Source of the DNA: Candidatus Woesearchaeota archaeon
Lineage (GTDB): Archaea; Nanobdellota; Nanobdellia; SCGC-AAA011-G17; UBA489
Reading direction: 5' to 3'
Assembly (NCBI GenBank): GCA_016177265.1
Contig: JACOVP010000011.1
Location: forward strand, 1-21,201
DNA: 21,201 nt
A program made the position numbers and the translations under genes. The notes below the pieces were generated by a model, which was not told the DNA's origin, did not search any database, and saw only the letters and a list, made by a program, of their open reading frames with translations. Shown in pieces: positions 13,494 to 20,769 of this stretch (position 1 is the stretch's first letter; the number at the start of each line of letters is the position of its first letter).

Positions 13494-13973
13494 CTAGATC
13501 ATCCTTTGTAAGATCTCATTAATCTTTTCCTTGCGATAGCCGAGAACACCACCCATAGAGAAAGGGGTTTTGATACCTTTTCGCTCGAAGCCATGGACTG
13601 GTGGATTGAGCTTGAAAAATAGCTTGAGACCGGGAATATCTTTCAATTCTTTCTTGAATGCCATGAACTCCTTGCAGAATTGCTCTAGAGTCATTTTGCA
13701 TTTCTCTTTCAAGTATTGCTCTGTCAATGGTTTTTTTCTTGGGAGCTTGCCACGTTTTTGCAACAACATCTTGAACGTTGCTTCATCAATTTCCCCCCAG
13801 GTGACTGCATCCTGAATCTTTGTCAACATGCCTGCGTAGGCTGGCGTATTACTCACTACAACGACGTGGTTCTTCTTGTATAAGCGAAGCAGGTCAAACG
13901 TGTCCTTAACACTTTTCTTGAGCCCTGGTTTTCCCTTAATCCTGATGATGGCGATGCGCTGTTGTTTACCCAT
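13494..13973 (-). CDS. rpl30: Ribosomal protein uL30
   Basis: A 159-residue protein, the long archaeal/eukaryotic form of uL30 (the bacterial form is about 60). The N-terminal core I-A-I-I-R-I-K-G-K-P-G-L-K-K-S-V-K-D-T is typical, as is the C-terminal P-P-V-H-G-F-E-R-K-G-I-K block followed by G-G-V-L-G-Y-R. Its start overlaps the end of S5 by eight bases, and its stop abuts the L15 start. Confidence 0.95.
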   Translation of the reverse strand: MGKQQRIAIIRIKGKPGLKKSVKDTFDLLRLYKKNHVVVVSNTPAYAGMLTKIQDAVTWGEIDEATFKMLLQKRGKLPRKKPLTEQYLKEKCKMTLEQFCKEFMAFKKELKDIPGLKLFFKLNPPVHGFERKGIKTPFSMGGVLGYRKEKINEILQRMI

Positions 13974-14802
13974 GGTTCGTTACTCCTGCAGGTATTTTCT
14001 TTTGCTGGATCCGTTTCACTTGTGACAACAAGCGGAGTGCTTCGAAGGCTGCCTTGACGTGATTCAATTTCGTGCGTGTCTGACCATAGGTGCGCGAATA
14101 TACATCTTTGATGCCGGCAAGAGCTAAAATCTTAGCCGCTTCTTTTTCCATGGCTAATCCTGTACCCTTAGGAGCTGGTAGGAGCTCAACAACGACAGAC
14201 CCACATTTTGCAACAACCTTGCTGGGAATAGAGTGATTACCGCCACAACCACACTCCCAAGAGCCACAACCACGTTGGACCTTGATCATGCTGAGCTTAG
14301 CTTTTCTGACTGCTTTCTCTCGCCCAGGCAATGTTTCCCGCGCCTTTCCATAGCCAAGACCAACGTAGCCGTCCCTGTTTCCGATGACGACCACTGCTGC
14401 GAAACTGGGCTTGTTTCCTTCTGCAGTCTTCTTTTGCACCTGCCGCCAGATGCTTCTCTTGCCACCGCCAAACTTCCCCTTGGACTGGCCAACACCGAGC
14501 AAGTCAGACTCCATGTTTGGCAAGAGCACGTCGACTATAGTTGCCTCGAGGATAGGATAGCCTGCGTCAAGAATCTGATCAATGTGCGTTATCTCGCCTG
14601 CTTTTACTTTGTGACCGAGGGCTGTCTTTGGCTGCCATGCTTCTTTATCAAATACTTTCTCTATTTTAACACCTGATGGTGCTTCTACTGGCGCCGCTGG
14701 AATAATTTCTTCCTTCACGACATCCTCACTGCTTGGTGCTTTCGCTACTTCTGCTGGGGCTGCTTTCTTTTCTTCTTTGCTAGGCGTTGTTTTTCGTGGC
14801 AT
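13966..14802 (-). CDS. rps5: Ribosomal protein uS5 with Ala/Pro/Glu-rich N-terminal extension
   Basis: A 278-residue small-subunit protein involved in decoding accuracy. The core starts near W-Q-P-K-T-A-L-G-H-K-V (about 55) and includes the archaeal G-C-G-S-W-E-C-G-C-G-G-N-H-S-I-P signature and G-L-A-M-E-K-E-A-A-K-I-L-A-L-A-G-I-K-D. The first ~50 residues are a charged, Ala/Pro/Glu/Lys-rich extension not needed for the fold. I chose ATG 14802 because it is preceded by AAGGA and its N-terminus P-R-K looks natural; a farther ATG at 14946 would lie deep inside L18. Even so, the start sits 23 bases inside the L18 coding region. Its end overlaps L30 by eight bases. Confidence 0.93.
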   Translation of the reverse strand: MPRKTTPSKEEKKAAPAEVAKAPSSEDVVKEEIIPAAPVEAPSGVKIEKVFDKEAWQPKTALGHKVKAGEITHIDQILDAGYPILEATIVDVLLPNMESDLLGVGQSKGKFGGGKRSIWRQVQKKTAEGNKPSFAAVVVIGNRDGYVGLGYGKARETLPGREKAVRKAKLSMIKVQRGCGSWECGCGGNHSIPSKVVAKCGSVVVELLPAPKGTGLAMEKEAAKILALAGIKDVYSRTYGQTRTKLNHVKAAFEALRLLSQVKRIQQKKIPAGVTNHG

Positions 14803-15325
14803 GTTCCTTGGTTGCTTTTGGTTTATATTGCATGATTGCTGCTTTGATCTGGTCGAATGCTGCATTTTTAAACTTAATGTGCTTACCTTGTAGTCTCTCT
14901 TCTGAGGACATTTTCTCTGGATTATAGGGAACCATAAAACCTGCATCGTTGGCGCCTTTCACTGCTGCGAAAATCAAAGAACCTTTGGTAACTTGTTGCA
15001 GTCCAACATCCAAAATAGCTCCTCCACATTTTCTTTCCTTTGCTTTGATGCCTGCTAACATCCCTGTTAAATATGCTGCTGGTGTATTTCGCCGTGCACC
15101 ATCCCACCCAAAATTCTTTTGCAATTCTTTCGTGCTTGCACTCACGATGACGCGATCACCTTCTGGAGCATACTGAATTACCTGAATGAGCACATTCTTC
15201 AAGGAACGCCGCACTACAAAACGCAGCTTCCCTGACTTCAACAACGCTAACCGCACCCTGTAGTCAGTCTTTCCTTGCCTTTTCCTTTTCAGCGGTAGGC
15301 CGAATCGTTTGCTTTGGTGTTTCAT
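14780..15325 (-). CDS. rpl18: Ribosomal protein uL18
   Basis: A 181-residue large-subunit protein that binds 5S rRNA. The N-terminal K-R-K-R-Q-G-K-T-D-Y-R-V-R-L-A-L-L-K-S-G is the archaeal signature. The N-T-P-A-A-Y-L-T-G-M-L-A-G-I-K-A segment and the G-A-I-L-D-V-G-L strand complete the family pattern. The C-terminus is a short Lys/Ala-rich tail that overlaps the S5 start. The start at 15325 is 62 bases inside the 3' end of L19e. The N-terminal residues between that ATG and the conserved core (R-F-G-L-P-L-K-R) belong to the family, so the long overlap appears genuine. Confidence 0.94.
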   Translation of the reverse strand: MKHQSKRFGLPLKRKRQGKTDYRVRLALLKSGKLRFVVRRSLKNVLIQVIQYAPEGDRVIVSASTKELQKNFGWDGARRNTPAAYLTGMLAGIKAKERKCGGAILDVGLQQVTKGSLIFAAVKGANDAGFMVPYNPEKMSSEERLQGKHIKFKNAAFDQIKAAIMQYKPKATKEHATKNNA

Positions 15326-15773
15326 GTTTCGTCATGGCAGCATGTTCTTCCAAGTAGAGCTTGATGTGACGCCTACTTCTGAAGAAGCCACCTTTTGCTT
15401 TTTGGTATAAAGAATGGAATGTGGTTGTGCCAATAATTTTCTTTGCCTTGAGTTCTTTCAGGAAGGAACGTTGCACCCGAATCTTGTTGATCCAGCGACG
15501 CTTTGCTGGTACGCGAGCAAACATACTTCCTTCTCTGGCGCCTGGACCTTGCTGTCGACCCTTGCGCTTCTGCTGCTCGCGATGGCGGGCACGCCCCCTC
15601 GCAATACCCTGCTCTGGGCGCTTTTGCACTGCGAGATCTTTGATTAAACGACGGAGATCATTCTTCGTGATTGCTTCTTTAATCTCTTGAAGGCGAACAG
15701 GATCAAACCATATTTTCTGTGCGCCACACTTTAAGAGTTGCGCTGCTAATCGTCGTTGTGAGCCGAGTTTCAT
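15264..15773 (-). CDS. rpl19e: Ribosomal protein eL19 (L19e)
   Basis: A 169-residue large-subunit protein of archaea and eukaryotes, mostly basic helices running across rRNA. It begins with L-G-S-Q-R-R-L-A-A-Q-L-L-K-C-G and contains the family's F-D-P-x-R-L-x-E-I region, a very basic central stretch (about 62-90), and W-I-N-K-I-R-x-Q-R. The normal L19e fold ends near K-L-Y-L-E-E-H. Another ~22 residues continue over the start of L18 in a different frame. Its start overlaps the L32e stop by four bases. Confidence 0.95.
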   Translation of the reverse strand: MKLGSQRRLAAQLLKCGAQKIWFDPVRLQEIKEAITKNDLRRLIKDLAVQKRPEQGIARGRARHREQQKRKGRQQGPGAREGSMFARVPAKRRWINKIRVQRSFLKELKAKKIIGTTTFHSLYQKAKGGFFRSRRHIKLYLEEHAAMTKHETPKQTIRPTAEKEKARKD

Positions 15774-16333
15774 TTCTGTTCAAGCACCTTTCGCTTTTCT
15801 TCTGCTTCACGTTTCGCTTTCTCCTCTGCAGTCTCCTCCTTCTTGGGTTCTTTTTCTTTCTGCGCTGCTTTCTTCAATGCTTCTTGTTTTGTTTTTTCTT
15901 TCTTGGATACGCGTGCTTTCTCTTGCTCTTTACGTGCTTTGATATCCTCTTCAATTTGTCTGATGGCGCGTGCTACATCTTTGAAGTTCAGGACCTTCAG
16001 CTTCACTTCTTGTGCTTTTTTTAAGAGATGCATTCGTTTTCTTGCACCAAGCGTTCGTGCTATGATGCATGCACCTCTGACTTTCGCCAAGTCTGCTTCA
16101 GTATACACAACGACTTGTTCGAAGCCTTCTGGTGACAGATTGCGAGCAGGGCGAGGAGATCTCCAACCGACAGTAGGTTGCCGACGATGGCCCCGTAATC
16201 TTCTTCGAATTTTGTTATCGCCACCTTTGGGAGCATGCCATTTTTTCTCCAGACGAGGAACACGATGCGCGTCGCTACGCAAAAAAGTTGGCTTCTTTCC
16301 CTTCAGTTTGTTGCGGAGTTGTAATGCATCCAT
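15770..16333 (-). CDS. rpl32e: Ribosomal protein eL32 (L32e) with charged C-terminal extension
   Basis: A 187-residue large-subunit protein. The core includes F-L-R-S-D-A-H-R, W-H-A-P-K-G-G-D-N-K-I-R-R-R-L-R-G, the P-x-V-G-W-R-S-P-R-x-A-R motif and the A-R-T-L-G-A-R-K-R helix, all conserved in L32e. From about residue 123 the protein continues as a long Lys/Glu/Ala helix of about 60 residues, possibly a coiled coil, beyond the usual family end. I chose ATG 16333, one base after the L6 stop; an upstream in-frame ATG (16453) lies within L6 and would add an unrelated leader. Confidence 0.94.
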   Translation of the reverse strand: MDALQLRNKLKGKKPTFLRSDAHRVPRLEKKWHAPKGGDNKIRRRLRGHRRQPTVGWRSPRPARNLSPEGFEQVVVYTEADLAKVRGACIIARTLGARKRMHLLKKAQEVKLKVLNFKDVARAIRQIEEDIKARKEQEKARVSKKEKTKQEALKKAAQKEKEPKKEETAEEKAKREAEEKRKVLEQK

Positions 16334-16334
16334 G

Positions 16335-16901
16335 TTACTTGATTTTTGCAGGTTTTTCAATGATATAGATTCCGTCCTGGAAAACACGGCGGTCGCGGCC
16401 TTTGATGCGCGTTGCAACTTCAATATTGGCAGCTGTTTGCCCAGCAACTTCAATGTTTGCTGCCTCTACTAGTATGGTTTCCTTCTCGATCTTGACTTTT
16501 GCGCCAGGTATGATGGGTGCGATCCGAGGAATCTTCTCGCCAAGGAAATTGATGATGACTACTTTATCACCCTCTTGCTTTACTGTCATAGGAAAATGAC
16601 CAGAGCAGATCTTTAACTTGTACACAAATCCTTCCTGCACCCCACGGAGCAGGTTCAGTATATGGGCATGGGCGCTATGGAGCATGCGTTTGCCCTTCTT
16701 CTTGCTGGATTTTGCGCTGAGAGTAATAGTATTGCCTTCTTTTTTGAGCGTGACTAATGGATGAAGGAAGTGGCGCTCTGCTTCTCCTTTCGCACCTTTG
16801 ATATTCAGGAGACCAGTATCGCTTATTTCGCATATGATGCCTTGCGGTACTTCTATCTTGTAGGTGATCGCTTTCTTCTTCATCGTTGGTTGTGCTTTCA
16901 T
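16335..16901 (-). CDS. rpl6: Ribosomal protein uL6
   Basis: A 188-residue large-subunit protein near the GTPase centre, made of two related alpha/beta domains. The second domain includes K-I-C-S-G-H-F-P-M-T-V, the F-L-G-E-K-I-P-R-I-A region and the C-terminal T-R-I-K-G-R-D-R-R-V-F-Q-D-G-I-Y-I, which is the archaeal uL6 ending. ATG 16901 lies two bases after the S8 stop. A second ATG six codons in is possible. Length is normal. Confidence 0.95.
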   Translation of the reverse strand: MKAQPTMKKKAITYKIEVPQGIICEISDTGLLNIKGAKGEAERHFLHPLVTLKKEGNTITLSAKSSKKKGKRMLHSAHAHILNLLRGVQEGFVYKLKICSGHFPMTVKQEGDKVVIINFLGEKIPRIAPIIPGAKVKIEKETILVEAANIEVAGQTAANIEVATRIKGRDRRVFQDGIYIIEKPAKIK

Positions 16902-16903
16902 GC

Positions 16904-17290
16904 TTAATAAACAAACGCAATGAGCTTGCCCCCCAATCCTTTCTGCTTGGCTTCTTGATGTGCCATAAGCCCTTGTGCTGTGGAAACAATGATGATCCCA
17001 AAGTCTCGCGCTGGCAGGAATCGTTTCTCAAATTTGGTATACTCTTCCTTCTGGACAGAGAAGCGTGGCTTGATTACACCGCAGTTGTTAATCTTCCCGA
17101 GGAGATTGATGGTTGCGATCCCTCCTTTTATGTCCTTATACTCCACTGCACCAATGTACTGGTGGTCTTGCATCATTTGTAAAACTACCTTTATCATTTT
17201 AGAAACTGGTGTTGCCATACATATCGCTTTCCCGACACGTTGCGCAGTCATAATGTTGTTCAAAACATTAGATAATGGGTCGTTTAACAT
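16904..17290 (-). CDS. rps8: Ribosomal protein uS8
   Basis: A 128-residue small-subunit protein that binds 16S rRNA helix 21 and helps platform assembly. The N-terminal D-P-L-S-N-V-L-N-N-I and the C-terminal S-T-A-Q-G-L-M-A-H-Q-E-A-K-Q-K-G-L-G-G-K motif are family hallmarks. It lies 9 bases after the S14 stop and 2 bases before L6. Length is normal. Confidence 0.96.
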   Translation of the reverse strand: MLNDPLSNVLNNIMTAQRVGKAICMATPVSKMIKVVLQMMQDHQYIGAVEYKDIKGGIATINLLGKINNCGVIKPRFSVQKEEYTKFEKRFLPARDFGIIIVSTAQGLMAHQEAKQKGLGGKLIAFVY

Positions 17291-17299
17291 AGTGTTTCC

Positions 17300-17530
17300 T
17301 TAGCTGTACTTTTTGAATCCTATCTTCAGGGCGATGTCTCTGAAGCAACGTCTGCATAAATGAAGACCATATTTTTGGATATGCGCACGTGTGTTGCCAC
17401 AACGTCTGCATCTGCGCGCCAGTGCACCGCAACTTCTCTTCTTGGGAGCATTATGCTTCTTGTATTTGGCTAATTTTACTGGCTTGTTCCTCAACTGCTT
17501 GAATACTTTATTGTAGTTGCTAGTAGTCAT
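17300..17530 (-). CDS. rps14: Ribosomal protein uS14 (zinc-binding) with N-terminal extension
   Basis: A 76-residue small-subunit protein. The zinc site is formed by Cys41, Cys44, Cys59 and Cys62, in the pattern C-R-R-C then L-C-R-R-C. The C-terminal I-A-L-K-I-G-F-K-K-Y matches the archaeal family. Typical archaeal uS14 has about 50-57 residues, so roughly 20 basic N-terminal residues are extra. The ATG at 17530 lies 11 bases inside the 3' end of L5. No other in-frame ATG is closer to the core, which supports the long form. Confidence 0.94.
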   Translation of the reverse strand: MTTSNYNKVFKQLRNKPVKLAKYKKHNAPKKRSCGALARRCRRCGNTRAHIQKYGLHLCRRCFRDIALKIGFKKYS

Positions 17531-18053
17531 GTTCTTCTCCGATAGCGATGTTGAATTTTTCTTTCATGAATCGCATGCTCTCTTCCGGAGAGATACTGTG
17601 GCGAACAGGAATTGAACGCTGTTGGCGATGCCGCCGCGCAATTCTGAACCCTGGACGTTTGAGCGTAACCGCGCATTCCAATCCGATAATCCCGATAGAG
17701 GCATCATACTCAACGCCGGGAATACTGATATATTCCTCTATACCGAAAGCAATATTGCCATATTTGTCGAACTTTTGCCTTGATAGCTTATTTTTTTTCG
17801 CTGCTAGGAGGCGCTTCAGCATTTCTTCTGCTTTTCTCCTCCGCAGTGTTACTTTAGCACCAATCTCCAGGTTAGGACGAATGCCCCACGTAGGAATGCG
17901 CTTCTTTGTTTTTGTCTTGACAGGTGTAGCATCTGCTATCTTCTTCAAGAGCTTGAGTGCTTTCTCCAGTTTGTCGCCTGGACCGCCGGTGCCAATATTG
18001 AGGGTGATCTTGTCGATCTTGATTTGTCGCAGAGGGTTTTCTTGTGTCATCAT
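17520..18053 (-). CDS. rpl5: Ribosomal protein uL5
   Basis: A 177-residue protein of the central protuberance that contacts 5S rRNA and P-site tRNA. The core motif I-D-K-I-T-L-N-I-G-T-G-G-P-G and the central R-I-P-T-W-G-I-R-P region, with K-V-T-L-R-R, are typical of archaeal uL5. The C-terminal G-L-E-C-A-V-T-L-K-R-P-G-F-R-I and R-R-H segment is also diagnostic. Two consecutive ATGs (18053, 18050) are possible; the first overlaps the S4e stop as ATGA. Its end overlaps S14 by 11 bases. Confidence 0.95.
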   Translation of the reverse strand: MMTQENPLRQIKIDKITLNIGTGGPGDKLEKALKLLKKIADATPVKTKTKKRIPTWGIRPNLEIGAKVTLRRRKAEEMLKRLLAAKKNKLSRQKFDKYGNIAFGIEEYISIPGVEYDASIGIIGLECAVTLKRPGFRIARRHRQQRSIPVRHSISPEESMRFMKEKFNIAIGEEHDY

Positions 18054-18739
18054 TCGTGCGCAAAAGGTTTTTCGATAATGTAGGCATAGTCTTGTAGGGT
18101 TTCGATTTTCCCCTCTTTGGTCTTGAAAATAATGCGATCTGGCTGGATACCTTCCATAGGCTTGATTTCCTCTAACGTGCCGATGGTTCCTTTGTGCTTC
18201 CCACCAATCAGGTAAATGGTTGCACCTTTTTCGAAGTTGAGATGCTTCTTGATTTTGTTGTCTGCTGACAAGATTAGTGTGTCTCCAACACTATAGTCTC
18301 CCTTGTCCACGAGCAAATTTCTGCCATCGAAGAGGTTGATTTGCAGTTTCTTTCCAGGCAATATCTTTTTACCAATGATCTTGACAACCTTATGGTCTGC
18401 TTCTTCTTTGCTTACTTTTTGTGTATGGAGATGACCTGTTTGGTCATAGAGCATAATGTACTGTTCATTGATTACTGGCATGCTGATAACGTCAAAAATG
18501 CCGATAGGGAATCTATGATCCTTGCGCACTTTGCCGTTGACGAATACTTTTCTCCCACCTAGGATCTTTTTACATTCTCGAGTTGTTCTGACTTTCTTGA
18601 GCATGTCTCTCAATACTACTGCTAAAGCTAAAGCGTGCTCATGCTTCTGCGGTCCAGGACTTGGCTTTATGGTGAACGTTTGCTCTTTCCGATGCAATTT
18701 CCAGGATTTTGGCGCTGACAAACGTTTGATATGGGTCAT
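18050..18739 (-). CDS. rps4e: Ribosomal protein eS4 (S4e)
   Basis: A 229-residue small-subunit protein of archaea and eukaryotes. The N-terminus H-I-K-R-L-S-A-P-K-S-W is the family signature. An S4-type RNA-binding segment (about 45-105), a central S4e domain with F-D-G-R-N-L-L-V, and a KOW-like motif (Y-L-I-G-G-K-H-K-G-T-I-G-T-L, about 176-190) follow in order. It overlaps L24 by four bases and L5 by four bases (ATGA junctions). Confidence 0.96.
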   Translation of the reverse strand: MTHIKRLSAPKSWKLHRKEQTFTIKPSPGPQKHEHALALAVVLRDMLKKVRTTRECKKILGGRKVFVNGKVRKDHRFPIGIFDVISMPVINEQYIMLYDQTGHLHTQKVSKEEADHKVVKIIGKKILPGKKLQINLFDGRNLLVDKGDYSVGDTLILSADNKIKKHLNFEKGATIYLIGGKHKGTIGTLEEIKPMEGIQPDRIIFKTKEGKIETLQDYAYIIEKPFAHE

Positions 18740-19119
18740 TTTTTAACCTCAAATAACGCTTTGCGTTTTTTGTCGTCGAGGACTAGCTCTTCTATGCAGA
18801 CTTTTGATGTATGCATTGGATAGAAGACCTTGGTGCCGTCGCGTTTGATCACTTGAGCGCCTTCAATGAAGATACGCGAACGCTTGAGATCTACACGTTC
18901 TATTTTTCCCTTGTGACCTCTGAATTGACCGCGGAGAATGGTAACTGTATCACCTTTGTGCACTTGCGCTGCGCGCTTACCGTATTTCTTGCGTAGAGCC
19001 TCTGCCAACGGTGCTGCAACAAAGCGCTGACGAACATGCAAAGGGGCGTTGTGCCTGTACTTTCGCTGCTTGCGTCGTTGCGAGCTCCTGTTCCACTGTG
19101 AAGAAAATTCTTTGTTCAT
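18736..19119 (-). CDS. rpl24: Ribosomal protein uL24
   Basis: A 127-residue large-subunit assembly-initiation protein. The archaeal N-terminal region (S-S-Q-W-N-R-S-S-Q-R-R-K-Q-R-K, then H-N-A-P-L-H-V-R) precedes a KOW domain at about 51-72 (V-H-K-G-D-T-V-T-I-L-R-G-Q-F-R-G-H-K-G-K-I). I chose ATG 19119 because it follows the L14 stop by two bases and its N-terminus aligns with the family. An in-frame ATG at 19161 lies within L14. Confidence 0.95.
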   Translation of the reverse strand: MNKEFSSQWNRSSQRRKQRKYRHNAPLHVRQRFVAAPLAEALRKKYGKRAAQVHKGDTVTILRGQFRGHKGKIERVDLKRSRIFIEGAQVIKRDGTKVFYPMHTSKVCIEELVLDDKKRKALFEVKK

Positions 19120-19121
19120 GA

Positions 19122-19523
19122 TTAGATCACGATGCTGGCAACTTTGGCGATTTCTGGCCAACGTTCAGCTGCCTCCTTAGCAATAGGTCCTTTGAAGATA
19201 GTTCCTTTTGGTGCTCCTTTTTCGTCTTTCAACACAACAGCCGCATTGTCCTCGAAACAGACGCGTGTACCATCTGGTCTCCGGTATTCTTTCTTCTGAC
19301 GGACGATGACTGCTGGCACGACTTGCTTTCGCATCTCTGGCGTACCTTTGATGACTGATGCCATAATGAAGTCACCGACACCACAAGCTGGATAACGTCC
19401 TTTGACTGTCTTTTGACCGCGAATCGAGATAACTCGTATGACCTTTGCGCCAGAGTTGTCACAGGTAGGAATTTGTGCACGATGCGGTAGTGCCTTTACA
19501 ATTTTTGCTTTGACTGCTTTCAT
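19122..19523 (-). CDS. rpl14: Ribosomal protein uL14
   Basis: A 133-residue large-subunit protein at the factor-binding/bridge region. It has the diagnostic C-D-N-S-G-A-K segment near the N-terminus, the G-V-G-D-F-I-M-A-S-V loop, a V-V-P-A-V-I-V-R-Q-K strand, F-E-D-N-A-A-V-V-L near the middle, and G-T-I-F-K-G-P-I-A-K-E near the end. ATG 19523 overlaps the S17 stop as ATGA; the longer in-frame start at 19619 lies in S17 and is rejected. Confidence 0.96.
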   Translation of the reverse strand: MKAVKAKIVKALPHRAQIPTCDNSGAKVIRVISIRGQKTVKGRYPACGVGDFIMASVIKGTPEMRKQVVPAVIVRQKKEYRRPDGTRVCFEDNAAVVLKDEKGAPKGTIFKGPIAKEAAERWPEIAKVASIVI

Positions 19524-19894
19524 TGCTTGATGACCTCGACTGCGACAAAGTTCTTCGTTTTGGATAGGGGGCGCGTTTCTGCGATCATGAGGAGATCGCC
19601 CTTCATAACCCCAATGCATCCTGGAACGTGCGCTTTGATCCTGGTTCTCCGTTTTTCATACCGCTCATACTTCTGCACATAGAACTGTCGTGGAAATTCG
19701 ATAGTTGCAGTCTTGTGGAAGACGTCTTTGATGACGGTACCGACAAATACACGACCATGCACTTTCAAATTCCCGTGGAAAGGACATTTCTCTTCATTAC
19801 AGGTTTTCTGCGGGAAAGCAACATCTAGGCCAATTGATTTCTCCTTCTTGGATGCTGCTGTATTCTTTGCGTGTTTCTTCGTTTCCATGGTCAT
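19520..19894 (-). CDS. rps17: Ribosomal protein uS17
   Basis: A 124-residue small-subunit assembly protein with an OB fold. The archaeal-type N-terminal region includes C-N-E-E-K-C-P-F-H-G, followed by V-H-G-R-V-F-V-G-T-V and Y-E-R-Y-E-K-R-R-T-R-I-K-A-H. The first ~22 residues are a Lys-rich extension. The ATG at 19894 overlaps the Rnp1 stop as ATGA; a second ATG two codons later is also possible. Confidence 0.95.
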   Translation of the reverse strand: MTMETKKHAKNTAASKKEKSIGLDVAFPQKTCNEEKCPFHGNLKVHGRVFVGTVIKDVFHKTATIEFPRQFYVQKYERYEKRRTRIKAHVPGCIGVMKGDLLMIAETRPLSKTKNFVAVEVIKQ

Positions 19895-20154
19895 TTTTTG
19901 ACACGGTCATCAGGTCTGCCGAGGAGCATCCTACCATCAATCCGGACAAAGTTTCCATCCATCTTGATGTTGAGAGTGACGTGCTCCTTGAGCAAGACCT
20001 TCGTTTTGTTGTCCTGCTCGATGACGAGCGTGTTCTTGGTTTCGCCGACGATGATGCCTTTGATGCCCTTCAGATCCTTGTTCGTTGCATCAGCAACCTC
20101 CGCTTCGATGCCGATGAGCTCACGTCTTGGGACCTCCTTGCGTGCTATCCTCAT
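19891..20154 (-). CDS. rnp1: RNase P protein component 1 (Rpp29/Pop4)
   Basis: An 87-residue protein subunit of archaeal RNase P, which trims tRNA 5' ends. The Sm-like beta-barrel pattern is visible in L-I-G-I-E-A-E-V, then G-I-K-G-I-I-V-G-E-T-K-N-T-L-V-I and the closing I-D-G-R-M-L-L-G-R-P-D-D-R. Its place between SUI1 and S17 is the conserved archaeal position. It overlaps both neighbours by four bases. Confidence 0.95.
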   Translation of the reverse strand: MRIARKEVPRRELIGIEAEVADATNKDLKGIKGIIVGETKNTLVIEQDNKTKVLLKEHVTLNIKMDGNFVRIDGRMLLGRPDDRVKK

Positions 20155-20459
20155 GTGACATCAATCGTTGCTGGAGCGAACCCCATCTTGATCAGCTCTT
20201 CTTTCACTTTATGTCTATGCTCGCCTTGGAGCTCGATGATGCCGTTTTTCACGGTGCCGCCGCAGGCCAACTTTGACTTCAGTTGCTTGGCGATGTCCTT
20301 GATATCAATGGACTTCGGGTCGATGCCCGTCACTGTCGTCGTCAACTTCCCAAACTTGCGTTTGATGGTGGTGACGGTGATGCGCTGATCTTCCTTGGCT
20401 ATCGTCTCACACACACAGAGCTCTTTGAAGAGCCCACATTTCGGGCAAATTTCACTCAT
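20151..20459 (-). CDS. Translation initiation factor aIF1 (SUI1 family)
   Basis: A 102-residue initiation factor that monitors start-codon selection on the small subunit. The SUI1 fold occupies about residues 26-100, with V-T-T-I-K-R-K-F-G-K-L-T-T-T-V-T-G-I and the L-A-C-G-G-T-V-K-N-G-I-I-E-L-Q-G-E-H signature. The N-terminus carries a small cysteine cluster (Cys5, Cys8, Cys15, Cys17), typical of archaeal members and possibly zinc-binding. Its start overlaps the end of L29 by eight bases and its stop overlaps rnp1 by four. Confidence 0.95.
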   Translation of the reverse strand: MSEICPKCGLFKELCVCETIAKEDQRITVTTIKRKFGKLTTTVTGIDPKSIDIKDIAKQLKSKLACGGTVKNGIIELQGEHRHKVKEELIKMGFAPATIDVT

Positions 20460-20769
20460 GTCTTTGGTTCCTACCTCCTGTCTCCTTTCCCAGAGTCTTT
20501 GGTTTGGAAGCGTATGCTGTTGCTGGTTTGCTTTCCTTTGGTCTTGGTGTTTCTTTTGGCCGCTGCGGTTGTCTTTTGATCTCGTTCAAGCGCGTCAAGA
20601 TGCGGGCCCTGGTCTTCCTTATTAGTTTCACCTTTCCTGGGTTTTCAAGGGTTGTACGCATTGCTCTCTGACCGTTGAGCTTCAGGAGTTCCCTTTCTAT
20701 GTCGAGGAGCTTTCCGTGCAATTGCTGCTCCGTCATCAGCCTGAATTCATTTTTTTTGATCAGGGACAT
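20452..20769 (-). CDS. rpl29: Ribosomal protein uL29 with Lys/Pro-rich C-terminal tail
   Basis: A 105-residue protein at the polypeptide exit tunnel. The antiparallel helical pair (about 8-66), with M-T-E-Q-Q-L-H-G-K-L and L-E-N-P-G-K-V-K-L-I-R-K-T-R-A-R-I-L-T, is the normal protein. A tail of about 38 residues rich in Lys, Pro, Arg and Thr follows, where most homologues end. The ATG at 20769, behind GGAG, gives the best N-terminus. It lies 23 bases inside S3; a farther ATG at 20802 would extend into S3 and is unlikely. Confidence 0.94.
   Translation of the reverse strand: MSLIKKNEFRLMTEQQLHGKLLDIERELLKLNGQRAMRTTLENPGKVKLIRKTRARILTRLNEIKRQPQRPKETPRPKESKPATAYASKPKTLGKETGGRNQRHE

Noticed and set aside
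14803..14946. Longer S5 starting at 14946
   Set aside because: It would lie 167 bases inside L18, and the added residues are an out-of-frame reading of L18; ATG 14802 has AAGGA upstream.
16334..16453. Longer L32e starting at 16453
   Set aside because: The extra 40 residues are an out-of-frame reading of L6; the conserved N-terminus starts at 16333, one base after the L6 stop.
19120..19161. Longer L24 starting at 19161
   Set aside because: The extension lies in L14 coding sequence, and the conserved L24 N-terminus begins at 19119.
19524..19619. Longer L14 starting at 19619
   Set aside because: The extension is an out-of-frame reading of S17; ATG 19523 forms the usual ATGA junction.
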